A stretch of 64,000 bases of DNA. Source: Halorhabdus sp. BNX81 (GTDB taxonomy: Archaea > Halobacteriota > Halobacteria > Halobacteriales > Haloarculaceae). This document shows, piece after piece, positions 32,253 to 40,770 of the stretch. Location: positions 2,294,001-2,358,000 of the forward strand of contig NZ_CP107254.1 of assembly GCF_029229925.1 (NCBI RefSeq). The letters are read 5' to 3'. Below the pieces are notes generated by a model. It was given only the letters and a program-made list of their open reading frames with translations. It was not told the origin of the DNA and did not search any database. Each line of letters starts with the position of its first letter. Positions within the stretch are counted from its first letter, which is position 1. Both the position numbers and the translations under genes were made by a program.

Positions 32253-32933
32253 GTGCGAACGGTCGCCGTCATCCCCGCGTACAACGAACGTGAGACGATC
32301 GAGTCTGTCGTCGACGGGACGAGTCGTCACGTCGAGGAGGTCGTCGTAGTCGACGACGGTTCGACGGACGGGACACCCCAGCTCGCCCGGCAAGTGGGTG
32401 CGACGGTGATCGAACACGTCTACAACACGGGCGTCGGTGGCGCAGTCCGGACGGGCTACCGGTACGCCATCCGGAACGACTTCGACTTCGTCGTGCAGGT
32501 CGATGCGGACGGCCAGCACGACCCCGAAGAGATTCCACGGCTGCTCTCGGTGGCCGAGGACGCGGACATGGTGATCGGCAGCCGGTATCTCAACGAGAGT
32601 TTCCAGGAGTATTCGTGGCTCCGAGACCTCGGGATCCGGTCGTTTACGGCGGTCGTCAACGTCCTGGGCGGCGTCAACGTCACGGACGTCACGAGCGGGT
32701 TCCGCGTCTATCGTGTCACCGCCTTGGAACGGTTGTTGCATCGCTCGGACAAACACTGGGCGGTCGAACAGACCCTGGAGGCCGCCAGACGCGAGATGGA
32801 CATCCGGGAGGTCTCGATCGCGATGCCGACCCGGGAGACGGGGTCCTCGCAGTTCACAGTCGAGACCTTTGCACTCTACCCGCTGCGCATGACCGACGCC
32901 ATCCTCCGGGTCCTGCTTTTTCGAGATTCATGA
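32253..32933 (+). CDS. Family 2 glycosyltransferase (dolichyl-phosphate mannose synthase-like)
   Basis: The 226-residue enzyme has a GT-A fold: IPAYNERETI (about 7-16), VVVDDGSTDGT (about 33-43) and the DxD-type DADGQHDPEE (about 86-95). The acceptor region DVTSGFRVYRV follows. It lacks the C-terminal membrane helices of larger GT2 proteins. It would load a sugar from a nucleotide donor onto a polyprenyl phosphate or glycan. The start is GTG 32253. It ends in an ATGA overlap with the DUF2304 gene. Confidence 0.88.
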   Translation: MRTVAVIPAYNERETIESVVDGTSRHVEEVVVVDDGSTDGTPQLARQVGATVIEHVYNTGVGGAVRTGYRYAIRNDFDFVVQVDADGQHDPEEIPRLLSVAEDADMVIGSRYLNESFQEYSWLRDLGIRSFTAVVNVLGGVNVTDVTSGFRVYRVTALERLLHRSDKHWAVEQTLEAARREMDIREVSIAMPTRETGSSQFTVETFALYPLRMTDAILRVLLFRDS

Positions 32934-33280
32934 CCTATAGCCTCGTCAACGTCCTCGCCGTGCTCGTGGGAGTCGCCTTCCTCTGGAACGCCTATCGCCT
33001 CGTCGATCGCGGCCGGGAGGATCTTGCCATCCTCGCACTGTCGCTCGTCCTGGGCGGTGGGTTGATCTTCGTCGCGGCCTTCCCGAACACCTTCGAGGTC
33101 GTCGCGACGGTGCTGGGTCTCGAATGGAAGGCCCGGGCGATGCTGGTGCTCTCGAACCTGACGCTGTTCGTGGTCGTGACGTATCTGTTCGATCGCCTCG
33201 GCCGGCTCGCGGAGCGCGTCTCGACGCTCAACGAGGAGCTGAGCCTGCTCCGGGCCGAACTCGACGAGCGCGATGACTGA
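32930..33280 (+). CDS. DUF2304 family membrane protein
   Basis: This 116-residue protein, MTYSLVNVLAVLVGVAFLWN…, has about three hydrophobic segments (5-22, 35-55, 68-88) and a coiled-coil tail (LAERVSTLNEELSLLRAELDER). DUF2304 proteins regularly follow GT2 genes in prokaryotic glycan clusters, as here, and may anchor the soluble transferase to the membrane. It overlaps the glycosyltransferase at ATGA and the deacetylase at ATGACTGA. Confidence 0.85.
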   Translation: MTYSLVNVLAVLVGVAFLWNAYRLVDRGREDLAILALSLVLGGGLIFVAAFPNTFEVVATVLGLEWKARAMLVLSNLTLFVVVTYLFDRLGRLAERVSTLNEELSLLRAELDERDD

Positions 33281-34130
33281 CCGGCGGGCGGTCCTCTCGA
33301 TCGACGTGGAACTGTTCTCCCAGACGCCCGCGTACCGTAACGCCAACGGCTCTGCTGAGAGGGAGGGGATCGGTTTCGACGGCCTTTCGTTCCTCAGGGA
33401 CGCACTCGCCGAACACGACGCGCGATCGACGGGCTTCATCGTCAGCGAACTCGCCGACTCCCATCCCGGGGCGATCCGGGCGTTCGCCGACGCCGGCCAC
33501 GAAATCGGTTCACATACGCATACCCATCGGCTGCTGTCAGCTCTCGACCCGGCAACGCAGCGCGAGGAGATCGAGCGTTCACGGAAGATGCTGATCGAAA
33601 CGACCGGCCGGGATGTCCATGGCTTTCGCGCCCCCGCGTTCGATCTGGCCGACGATCACTTCGAAGTGCTCGCGCAAGCGGGCTACACCTACGATTCGAG
33701 TATCGTTTCGAGTCGGGCGATCCCGGGCTGGTACGGCGGCGAGTACGACGTCCATCGACCGACGCCGGCCACGGGGATCGACGCCGACGCACCCGCGGAT
33801 ATGCGGGAACTACCGGTCAGCGTCATGCCCGGGCTGCGGCTGCCACTGACCGGGACGTGGCTCCGGTTTTTCGGCCCGCGATATACGATCCTGGGAATGC
33901 GATGGCTGGCCCGCCGCGGAATCACGCCGATCCTGTACGTCCACCCCTGGGAGTGCGTGGAGTTGCCCGACGTCGAGGGCGTCCCCTCGCGAGTATACTG
34001 GCACACCGGGGCGTGGATGCGCCGGGCCATCGAGCGGATTCTGTCGAGCGACTTCCGGTTCGTTTCGGCCCGTGAGGTTGTGGAGAGTGGGGCAGGCGAA
34101 GATGGACCCAAAGCCGACGGTGGTGAGTGA
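33273..34130 (+). CDS. Polysaccharide deacetylase (CE4 family)
   Basis: The 285-residue protein begins VLSIDVELF, with metal ligand Asp in the NodB domain. GHEIGSHTHTHRLL (about 75-88) gives the His pair, and FRAPAFDL follows with the substrate loop. RRGITPILYVHPWE gives the catalytic His near the C-terminal half. It removes acetyl groups from N-acetylated sugars. It starts eight bases inside the DUF2304 gene, so the four consecutive plus-strand genes form one operon. No signal peptide is visible, so it probably acts on cytoplasmic lipid-linked sugars. Confidence 0.88.
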   Translation: MTDRRAVLSIDVELFSQTPAYRNANGSAEREGIGFDGLSFLRDALAEHDARSTGFIVSELADSHPGAIRAFADAGHEIGSHTHTHRLLSALDPATQREEIERSRKMLIETTGRDVHGFRAPAFDLADDHFEVLAQAGYTYDSSIVSSRAIPGWYGGEYDVHRPTPATGIDADAPADMRELPVSVMPGLRLPLTGTWLRFFGPRYTILGMRWLARRGITPILYVHPWECVELPDVEGVPSRVYWHTGAWMRRAIERILSSDFRFVSAREVVESGAGEDGPKADGGE

Positions 34131-35166
34131 TGTGACCGAAAGTCAACTCCGCGACATGGCCGTCACGCTCGCGCAGTACGTGATTGCGCTCGTCGCTCTC
34201 GCGTGGGCGGCCTCACAGACTGATCCCGCCGAAGCGGCGTCGTTGCTCGCCGGCCTCGATCCGCTCACGGCGCTGGCGCTGCTCGCTGTGACCGTCCTCG
34301 GGCTGCTCGCGCGTTTCGACACGTGGGCGGCGACGCTTGCCCCGATCCAGCCGACCGACCGCCGGACAGCCGGGCGCGTCGACCTGATCGTCAACTTTGT
34401 CAACCAGCTCCTCCCGTCGCGGTTGACGGGCCGACTCGCCGCGCCGTTCGTCCTCCGGAGCAAGCTAGGGATCTCCTACGCCGACGCGACCGCCGTCTCC
34501 GGCGTCCACACGGCACTGTACGCAGTGCTGTACGGGGCGGTCGCGACCGTCGGGCTCGCCTTGGCCGTCGGGCGCCTCTCGATCGGTCTCGCTACCGTCC
34601 TCGCGCTCTCGATCGCGCTCTATCTGCTGGCCGGGGCGGTCGTCCTCGCCGCCGGGACGAACCTCGAACGGCTGGACTGGGTGTTCGGCGGCGTGACGCG
34701 CTTGCTCGGCTATCTCCCGAAGGTCGGCGATCGACTCGCTGCCCAGGCCGAAGACGCAGTCTCGTTCACGGCCGACGCGACGGTCGCGTTCCGGAGGATC
34801 GCCCTCGATCCGGGCGTCTGGGTCCGGTACACCGCCGGCTGGGTCGTGGCGATGGTGCTCGCACCCGGCGCGCGTGTCCTGTTGCTGTTGGCCGGCTTCG
34901 GCGTCGCCTTCGAACCCGCCGCGCTCGTCCCACTCTACCTCGTGATGGCCTACAGCGTGACGCTGTTGCCGCTGACGCCCGGCGGGTTCGGCGTGACAGA
35001 AGCGACGACGACGGCGGTCTTCGTCGCGCTCGGCGTCCCGAGTGCGGCGATCGTCCCCGTCGTCTTCGTTGACCGCTTCCTCGGCGTCTACCTCCCGGCG
35101 CTCGCCGGGTGGTATCCCGCCCTCGGGATCGATCGGGCGTCGCTCCGGAGTGGCGAAGAAGGGTGA
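34102..35166 (+). CDS. Flippase-like membrane protein (LPG synthase TM region family)
   Basis: This 354-residue integral membrane protein has about eight hydrophobic segments. It carries the UPF0104 features RVDLIVNFVNQLLPSRLTGR (about 95-114) and a C-terminal TPGGFGVTEATTTAVFVALG (about 295-315). Related domains form the C-terminal half of AglD-type glycosyltransferases and MprF. It probably moves a lipid-linked sugar or lipid across the membrane. ATG 34102 overlaps the end of the deacetylase gene; GTG or ATG alternatives nearby are possible. It closes the plus-strand glycan operon. Confidence 0.85.
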   Translation: MDPKPTVVSDVTESQLRDMAVTLAQYVIALVALAWAASQTDPAEAASLLAGLDPLTALALLAVTVLGLLARFDTWAATLAPIQPTDRRTAGRVDLIVNFVNQLLPSRLTGRLAAPFVLRSKLGISYADATAVSGVHTALYAVLYGAVATVGLALAVGRLSIGLATVLALSIALYLLAGAVVLAAGTNLERLDWVFGGVTRLLGYLPKVGDRLAAQAEDAVSFTADATVAFRRIALDPGVWVRYTAGWVVAMVLAPGARVLLLLAGFGVAFEPAALVPLYLVMAYSVTLLPLTPGGFGVTEATTTAVFVALGVPSAAIVPVVFVDRFLGVYLPALAGWYPALGIDRASLRSGEEG

Positions 35167-35185
35167 CGCGGTCGGGGACCGGCAC

Positions 35186-36946
35186 TCAGAACGGTGGCCC
35201 ACGGTCCGACCGACACTCGCCAGTCGACTGGAGGATCACCGTGAACTGATTGGGCTGGAGTTCCTGTTCGTCGCCGTGCTGATCGACCTGCGGGACGATC
35301 CCGTATGGAAGCAGTTCGAGCAGTGACCCGGGCGTCGGTCGCTGTGGGACGTACGCGGGCGGTCGCGACCCGAACTCCGTGACGATCTCGTAACTGTAGT
35401 TACCGTCGAGTAGCCCCCGGATGTACGCCTGTCGCCGTGGCGAGTTCCGGAGGTAGGTGTCGTCGAGATACACCAGGTCGCGATAGGTCAGCATGATGTA
35501 CTCGGGACAGGCGGTGAACTCGCCTTCCCGGTAGGTCACGGTCGCACCGTGCGGGACAGCGGTGTCCTGGAAGTGCCACCGATAGGACTCGATCGTCTCG
35601 TTGTCCCCGACGCGGTCGTCCATCCATGCGGCAGCCTGGTCGCGTGGCATGTCGGCATACCCCGCGACGCCGACGCCGGCGTAGACGCCTGAGGAGATCA
35701 CTAGGCCGACCGTGAGGACGCGGGCGACAGTTTGCCGACGGTCGCGCAGCCGGACGAGCCAGGTTGCGACGAGGATCGCGAGCAACGGGAACGTCGGCAG
35801 GAGGTGGTGGACACGGAAGTCGTGCCAGGGGACGTACAGCGCCAGGAATCCGCCGACCCCGGCCAGGACGAGCAATGTCCCCGCGTTCGCGCGACGGCGA
35901 CCGGCGCGGACGAGGGCGGCGACGACGCCAGCGACACTCGCGGCGAACAGCGGGAGGCCAAGGCCACTGAAGTAGCCACGGGCGAACCACCACCACACCG
36001 GCGCAGTCGGTCCGTGTGGGCTTCCCGGGCGGCTGATGGAATGGCCGCCGATCCGGCTAAGAACCGGTTCGAACGCGCCGACGAGCGTCGTCGGGAGCCC
36101 GACCACGATGGCAAGCACGCCAAGCGCCCCACCGATCCCGATCAATCGCGGACGGTACAGCGATGCCGACCAGTCGTCGCTCCCGCGGGCACGAAGCAGG
36201 TGGGCGACCACGATCAACCCGATCACGGGGGCGGTCGTGAGTTTGAACGCCATCGCGACGCCGCCGGTCGCGCTCGCGCCGTAGAACGTCCACGTCTCCC
36301 CCGATCTGACGTACCAGATCAGCAGATAGAGAGCGATCAACAGGAAAAACAGCGCCGGCATATCCTCGCCGCCCTCGTGGGCGATCGTGAGAAACCCGAA
36401 GGTCAACGTCAACAAAAGCGCCGCGAGCCGGCCGGTCGACCGGTCGGCGATCGTCGTCGCGATCCGGTAGGTGAGATAGACCGAGCCGATCGCAAAGGCG
36501 ACATTGAACAGCCGGATCAGCCCGATGTAGCCGGTCCAGAACCACGCCGGAATCCCGTCCCAGGTCGGGAAGTGACCGAAGTCCCAGCTGATCTGGACGG
36601 GGCCCATGATCGCATCGAGGGTGCCGGTCAGGACTGCAACGGCAATCATCGGAATGAGGGCCAGTCCGAACAGGTAAAACGTCGCCCCGAACGGGACCCG
36701 ACCCCACGCGACGCCCTCCTTGAGTCCCTCGTAGCTCGGATCGGCGACGACCGACCGGAAGGCGACGAGGGGATCGAGCGCCCGGCTCCACTCGTCTCTG
36801 GTAGCGACGTTCGGGAGCCGGTGCCAGAACCAAAAGCCCGACAGCACCGCCGCCAGGATGAGCACGGCAGGGAGATACGGGTCCGTCCGAAGGTCGTCGA
36901 GGACGCGGGCTTTCGCCCGGCCGAGCAGTGCGCGAACGGGGACCAT
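35186..36946 (-). CDS. GT39/ArnT-like membrane glycosyltransferase
   Basis: The 586-residue protein starts with a short cytoplasmic piece and a helix (LPAVLILAAVLSGFWFW). An extracytoplasmic loop with acidic residues NVATRDEWSRALDP follows (the GT39/PMT DE-type catalytic loop, about 46-59), then many hydrophobic segments and a soluble C-terminal domain. These enzymes use polyprenyl-phosphate sugars to glycosylate exported acceptors. It converges on the flippase gene from the opposite strand, belongs functionally to the same glycan cluster, and has its own promoter side near 36,950. Confidence 0.83.
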   Translation of the reverse strand: MVPVRALLGRAKARVLDDLRTDPYLPAVLILAAVLSGFWFWHRLPNVATRDEWSRALDPLVAFRSVVADPSYEGLKEGVAWGRVPFGATFYLFGLALIPMIAVAVLTGTLDAIMGPVQISWDFGHFPTWDGIPAWFWTGYIGLIRLFNVAFAIGSVYLTYRIATTIADRSTGRLAALLLTLTFGFLTIAHEGGEDMPALFFLLIALYLLIWYVRSGETWTFYGASATGGVAMAFKLTTAPVIGLIVVAHLLRARGSDDWSASLYRPRLIGIGGALGVLAIVVGLPTTLVGAFEPVLSRIGGHSISRPGSPHGPTAPVWWWFARGYFSGLGLPLFAASVAGVVAALVRAGRRRANAGTLLVLAGVGGFLALYVPWHDFRVHHLLPTFPLLAILVATWLVRLRDRRQTVARVLTVGLVISSGVYAGVGVAGYADMPRDQAAAWMDDRVGDNETIESYRWHFQDTAVPHGATVTYREGEFTACPEYIMLTYRDLVYLDDTYLRNSPRRQAYIRGLLDGNYSYEIVTEFGSRPPAYVPQRPTPGSLLELLPYGIVPQVDQHGDEQELQPNQFTVILQSTGECRSDRGPPF

Positions 36947-37070
36947 CTACCGGCCCTTTCCCCGAAGTGTGCAAAAATCTGTCTGACTCGGGCAGCCGGG
37001 AGGGCTGCCATCAGTCGGGCACGGGACTGCAGACAGAGGCGTTTTGTCGGAGCAGGCCCGAACGAAGCGC

Positions 37071-37685
37071 ATGGACGCCGCTTTGCGGGCCGGGATCGCG
37101 CTCTACAACGCCGGGTACTATCGGATCACCCACGATGCCTGGGAAGCGCCGTGGATCGGGATGGGAGGCCGCCAGGAGCCGAAGGACTTCCTCCAGGGAC
37201 TCATCCAGTTCACCGTCGCGATCCACCACGCTACCGTCGACAACGAATCCGGCGCTCGCAAACTCGCCGGCCGCGCACAGACGTATCTGGAGGGGTATCC
37301 GGAGGAGTACCAGGGCGTGAACCTCGTCCCCGTGCGGGAGTACCTCGCTGCACTCGAAGCCGACCCCGCTCACGTCGAGGACACCGACCCGCCGACGATG
37401 ACCCACCACGGCGAGGGGGTCGAGCTGACCGATCTGGACTTCGAAGAGACGACGCTGGCTGCCGACGCGATCGCCGAGGTCGAGGGCGACGAGGACCTGC
37501 TGGACGCAGCGATCGAGTACGCCGAAGCCGACCTTGAGGCCGGCGACGAGGGCAGTCAGTTCGTTACGTTCGTCTTCGATTACGTCCGGAGCCCGGACGA
37601 TCGGGGGATCATCCGGCAACGACTGAGCGAGCACGTCGACCGGCGGGAAAGTCGGGAAGCGGACGTCGAGGGACTGTTCGAGTGA
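37071..37685 (+). CDS. DUF309 domain protein
   Basis: The 204-residue protein starts MDAALRAGIALYNAGYYRITHDAWE, the DUF309 signature (ALYNAGxYxxxHDxWE). The conserved second half of that domain is around KDFLQGLIQFTVAIHHA. An acidic C-terminal half follows. The family is helical and of unknown function; a metal or ligand site in the HDAWE helix is possible. ATG 37071 gives the conserved N-terminus; an in-frame start nine codons upstream is less likely. Confidence 0.85.
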   Translation: MDAALRAGIALYNAGYYRITHDAWEAPWIGMGGRQEPKDFLQGLIQFTVAIHHATVDNESGARKLAGRAQTYLEGYPEEYQGVNLVPVREYLAALEADPAHVEDTDPPTMTHHGEGVELTDLDFEETTLAADAIAEVEGDEDLLDAAIEYAEADLEAGDEGSQFVTFVFDYVRSPDDRGIIRQRLSEHVDRRESREADVEGLFE

Positions 37686-37729
37686 GGTAAGTCACCGCCG
37701 GAAAAATCGAGCCGCCCGCCACCGGCGCG

Positions 37730-38149
37730 TCAGTACGCCGGCCGCTGGGCGCGGATGGTCGAGGCGAGTTGCTGTTCCTCGTCGGCGATGAGTTCCGTCA
37801 GGTCGTCGGCAGTGACGATCCCGGCGAGTTCCGCCCCGTCGATGACCGGCAGTCGACGGACGCCGCTCTCGCTCATCAGGTTCGTCGCCTCGTAGAACCC
37901 GGCGTCTGCCTCGATCGTCTCGAGGTCCTCCGTCATGACGTCCGCGGCCGTCGTTTCAGTCCGGTCGCGTTGCTTGCCGAGCACACGGATGGCAAGATCA
38001 CGGTCCGTGACGATTCCGACCGGTGTGTCGTCGTCGGTGATGACGACGCTGCCGACGTCTTCGGCATCCATCCGACCGGCGAGTTCGGTGACCGGCGTCT
38101 CCGGCTGTGCTGTGACTACGTCGCTTCGGGCGAGGTCTGTTACTGGCAT
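37730..38149 (-). CDS. CBS-pair domain protein
   Basis: This 139-residue protein is made of two CBS motifs (about 7-60 and 68-125): VGSVVITDDDTPVGIVTDRDLA, then VRRLPVIDGAELAGIVTADDL. Stand-alone CBS pairs bind adenine nucleotides and act as energy sensors. Its upstream DNA has an AT-rich ATAAT-AGTTC-ATTAT inverted repeat (38185-38199) that may be both promoter and operator. It is next to purQ but has its own promoter region. Confidence 0.9.
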   Translation of the reverse strand: MPVTDLARSDVVTAQPETPVTELAGRMDAEDVGSVVITDDDTPVGIVTDRDLAIRVLGKQRDRTETTAADVMTEDLETIEADAGFYEATNLMSESGVRRLPVIDGAELAGIVTADDLTELIADEEQQLASTIRAQRPAY

Positions 38150-38273
38150 GTGGGCACCCCGTTAGATGTTCAGCCGGCACCAACATAATAGTTCATTATA
38201 TTTTTCGGAGGGAAAGACTGCGGAGAGAGACGAATCAGCGCCTTAGAACCTCCCGAAGACGAGCGGAAACCGA

Positions 38274-38948
38274 TCAGGCGAACCCGGAAAGGACGCCGCG
38301 CCCGTCTGTCCCGCCGATGTCGGCGAGGGCCATCCGTTCGGGATGGGGCATCATGACGGCGACGTGATCGGACTCACCGGTGACGCCCGCGACGGCGTGT
38401 TTCGAACCGTTGGGGTTGGCCTCGGGCGAGACGTTCCCCTCGGCGTCACAGTACCGGAACAGAATCCGATCCTCGGACTCCAGGGCGTCGAGGCGATCGT
38501 CGCTGATCTCGAAGCGGCCCTCGCCGTGGGCGATCGGTAGCTCGATGACCTCGCCTTCCTCGTACTGACTCGTCCAGGGCGTCTCGCTATTCTCGACGCG
38601 GAGGTGGACGTGCTCACACTGGAAGCGCGCGCTCTCGTTGGTGGTGAACGCGCCAGGGGTGAGGGAGGCCTCACACCCGATCTGGGCTCCGTTGCAGATC
38701 CCCAGCACGGGCGTGCCATCGTCGGCGGCCGCCCGAACCTCGGCCATGATCGGCGAGTGGGCCGCCATCGCGCCCGCCCGGAGGAAGTCGCCATACGAGA
38801 ACCCGCCGGGGAGGACGATCCCCTCGGCATCGTCCGGCAGGTCATCCTCGTGCCAGACGAGTTCGGCCGCGACGCCGACGGACTCCAGGGCCTGGACGGT
38901 GTCTCGATCGCAGTTGCTCCCGCCGAACTGAATGACGGCGACGGTCAT
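38274..38948 (-). CDS. purQ: Phosphoribosylformylglycinamidine synthase subunit PurQ
   Basis: The 224-residue class I glutamine amidotransferase has the nucleophile elbow LGICNGAQIG (Cys85) and catalytic His/Glu in MMPHPERM near the C-terminus, with PGGFSYGDFLRAGA. It provides ammonia to PurL in step four of purine synthesis. It begins four bases inside purS (ATGA), the usual purSQ arrangement. purL is not in the window. Confidence 0.95.
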   Translation of the reverse strand: MTVAVIQFGGSNCDRDTVQALESVGVAAELVWHEDDLPDDAEGIVLPGGFSYGDFLRAGAMAAHSPIMAEVRAAADDGTPVLGICNGAQIGCEASLTPGAFTTNESARFQCEHVHLRVENSETPWTSQYEEGEVIELPIAHGEGRFEISDDRLDALESEDRILFRYCDAEGNVSPEANPNGSKHAVAGVTGESDHVAVMMPHPERMALADIGGTDGRGVLSGFA

Positions 38949-39196
38949 TGGTCCTCGATCGCAACCTCGTAGTCGTGGATGGTCGGATTCGCGAGCAGGC
39001 GCTCGGCCATCGCCTCGACGCGGTCTCTGGCCGCCTCGCTGTCGGCTGCCTCCAGATCGATCTCGAAGCGGTCGGCCGCGCGAAGGGCATCGAGCTCGAA
39101 GCCGAGCCGTTCGAGCGCCTCCCGGGTCGTCTCCGCCTCGGGATCGAGCACCCCCTGCTTGAGCTTGACGGTCACGGTCGCGGTATAGGTACTCAT
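38945..39196 (-). CDS. purS: Phosphoribosylformylglycinamidine synthase subunit PurS
   Basis: The 83-residue protein MSTYTATVTVKLKQGVLDPEAETT … NPTIHDYEVAIED is a standard PurS, the small dimeric subunit that joins PurQ to PurL. ATG 39196 was chosen because the upstream in-frame ATG (39217) adds seven residues ahead of the conserved start. It leads the purS-purQ operon, and its upstream region is shared with the divergent hydrogenase operon. Confidence 0.93.
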   Translation of the reverse strand: MSTYTATVTVKLKQGVLDPEAETTREALERLGFELDALRAADRFEIDLEAADSEAARDRVEAMAERLLANPTIHDYEVAIEDQ

Positions 39197-39265
39197 CGGG
39201 TGAAACGCGGATGTCATCCGCGAAAACTCTTGTGACTCACGTCAGCCGGGGTCTACCACAACAGA

Positions 39266-39284
39266 ATCACATACATATTGTGAT
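39266..39284. promoter_or_regulatory. Inverted repeat between purS and the hydrogenase operon
   Basis: ATCACA-TACATAT-TGTGAT has perfect 6-bp arms and lies 70 bases before purS and about 107 bases before the first hydrogenase gene. The shape resembles a dimeric winged-helix (CRP/FNR-type or Bat-like) site. It could tie hydrogenase expression to redox or carbon state (inference). Confidence 0.5.
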
Positions 39285-39349
39285 ATGATCGGACGTGCCT
39301 GCTCTTCCTTCCCGATTTTTCACGACGGAAACCAAATATCTACAATCGA

Positions 39350-39382
39350 GACAAGCTTTATTGGCTAGAATATCGTATTTTT
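39350..39382 (+). promoter_or_regulatory. Promoter region of the hydrogenase operon
   Basis: The DNA before ATG 39391 is AT-rich for about 60 bases. It contains CTTTATTGG (39355-39363) and TATTTTTAA (39375-39383), either of which could be the TATA box. The first is about 30 bases from the start codon and would give a leaderless or near-leaderless mRNA. Confidence 0.5.
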
Positions 39383-39390
39383 AACCCGAA

Positions 39391-39741
39391 ATGGTGATTG
39401 ATATCCTTCTCGCACCACCGCTCGCATTTGCTATCTTTCTTCTTATAGGTCTGGGTATTGATGATGTGGGTGACCGGATCGCATCCGACCGCGAGAAGAC
39501 GGACGATGAGTTTCGGACGGCGTGGGCCAGCGGTGAGGAACCGCCGAGCAGCCAGGGACAGCCGCGATATCGGCTCTATCACGTCGGGATCGGCTTTACG
39601 ATCATTCACGTTGCCGTCTTGCTCGTCGCCACGATCCCGCTTGACGCGAACGGGGCGTTGCTGGGCGTGCCGCTGCTCGCTGTCGTCGGGTTGGCGCTGT
39701 TTGCGATCGTCGAAGCGGGTCGACCACAACCAGGGAGATAA
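39391..39741 (+). CDS. NuoA-like three-helix membrane subunit of the hydrogenase
   Basis: This 116-residue protein has a hydrophobic N-terminal helix (about 5-23), a long charged loop (28-60) and two further helices (about 63-82 and 88-108). That is the topology of NuoA/ND3. The sequence similarity is too weak to be sure, and the position as first gene of a Nuo-like cluster is the main support. It would sit in the membrane arm near the NuoH-like subunit. The spacing to the next gene is five bases. Confidence 0.55.
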   Translation: MVIDILLAPPLAFAIFLLIGLGIDDVGDRIASDREKTDDEFRTAWASGEEPPSSQGQPRYRLYHVGIGFTIIHVAVLLVATIPLDANGALLGVPLLAVVGLALFAIVEAGRPQPGR

Positions 39742-39746
39742 CACAC

Positions 39747-40322
39747 ATGGGACGGATCACCGACTGGGCGCGGAACCGATCGCCGTGGATACTCCACCTG
39801 AACTGCGGGAGTTGCAACGGCTGTGACATCGAGACGCTGGACGCGCTGATGCCCAGATACGACATCGAGCGCTTCGGCATCCAGCAGAAGGACACGCCCC
39901 GGCACGCCGACATCCTCGTCGCCACGGGGCCGGTGACCAAACAGATGGCTCCCCGGCTGAAGCGCATCTACGAGCAGATGCCCGAGCCGAAGCTGGTGAT
40001 CGCCGCCGGGTCGTGTGCCGCGACTGGCGGCGTCTTCCAGGACTGCTACAACTGCCACGAGGGCATCGACGACGTGATTCCCGTCGATATGTACATCCCC
40101 GGGTGTCCGATCTCGCCCGAGACGCTGATCGACGGGATCGTCACACTGCTAGAAGAGGCTGGCCAGGAGGCCAAAGCCGAGCGCCTCGCCGAGAACAAAC
40201 CCGAGATCGTCGAAGAAAGCAACCGTATCGACGGGACTGTTCCGACTGAAGCGACAGACCAGCAAGCAACTGACCCGGAGACACAGGAGGGATCGGATGA
40301 CGCCGAGCCAGCTGAAGCGTAG
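39747..40322 (+). CDS. [NiFe] hydrogenase small subunit (NuoB-like, group 4)
   Basis: The 191-residue protein carries the proximal [4Fe-4S] cluster ligands: CGSCNGC (Cys20/23/26), GSCAATGG (Cys90) and PGCPISP (Cys120). It has the single-cluster architecture of EchC/MbhJ/HycG. Cys100 and Cys103 (QDCYNC) match the extra pair common in energy-converting hydrogenases. The C-terminal 50 residues are acidic and probably disordered. It hands electrons from the ferredoxin-like subunit to the NiFe site. It overlaps the next gene by 26 bases. Confidence 0.92.
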   Translation: MGRITDWARNRSPWILHLNCGSCNGCDIETLDALMPRYDIERFGIQQKDTPRHADILVATGPVTKQMAPRLKRIYEQMPEPKLVIAAGSCAATGGVFQDCYNCHEGIDDVIPVDMYIPGCPISPETLIDGIVTLLEEAGQEAKAERLAENKPEIVEESNRIDGTVPTEATDQQATDPETQEGSDDAEPAEA

Positions 40323-40770
40323 GCTCGACGACGAACTGTCCGGCCTCATCGCCGCCTCGACGGCACACGGCGACGGTCGCCTGGAGTTCGCCCTCGCAGA
40401 CCGCAGCGACCTGGTCGATGCAGTCACGACGCTGCAGGAACTGGGCATCACCCACCTCGTCACGATCACCGGCGTCGACGCCGGCGACGAGATCGAGGTG
40501 CTGTATCACTTCCTCAAGTACGGCGAGTACGACGACGGCAATCTGGGTGAGGGCGTCGAACTCACGATCCGAGCGACCGTCCCGAAGGACGATCCCACGA
40601 TCGCGACGCTCACCGACGTCCTCCCCGGCGCGACGCTGTACGAGCGGGAACTCATGGACATGCTCGGCGTCGAGGTCACGGGCCATCCGAACCCCGAGAA
40701 ACTCTTACTGGCCGACGACTTCGACGGCGGGCCGCCGCTGCGAGCTGAGAACCTGGAGGTGAGCGACTGA
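40297..40770 (+). CDS. NuoC-like hydrogenase subunit
   Basis: This 157-residue protein matches the 30-kDa (NuoC/EchD/HycE N-terminal) family: a small alpha/beta domain with ITHLVTITGVDAGDEIEVLYHF (about 50-71). The family signature near ATLYERELMDMLGVEVTGHPNPEKLLL (about 117-143) follows, where ERExxDMxG and the HPxPxxL are diagnostic. It supports the interface between small and large subunits. Its start lies inside the NuoB-like gene in another frame, and its stop shares one base with the start of the large subunit. Confidence 0.9.
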   Translation: MTPSQLKRRLDDELSGLIAASTAHGDGRLEFALADRSDLVDAVTTLQELGITHLVTITGVDAGDEIEVLYHFLKYGEYDDGNLGEGVELTIRATVPKDDPTIATLTDVLPGATLYERELMDMLGVEVTGHPNPEKLLLADDFDGGPPLRAENLEVSD

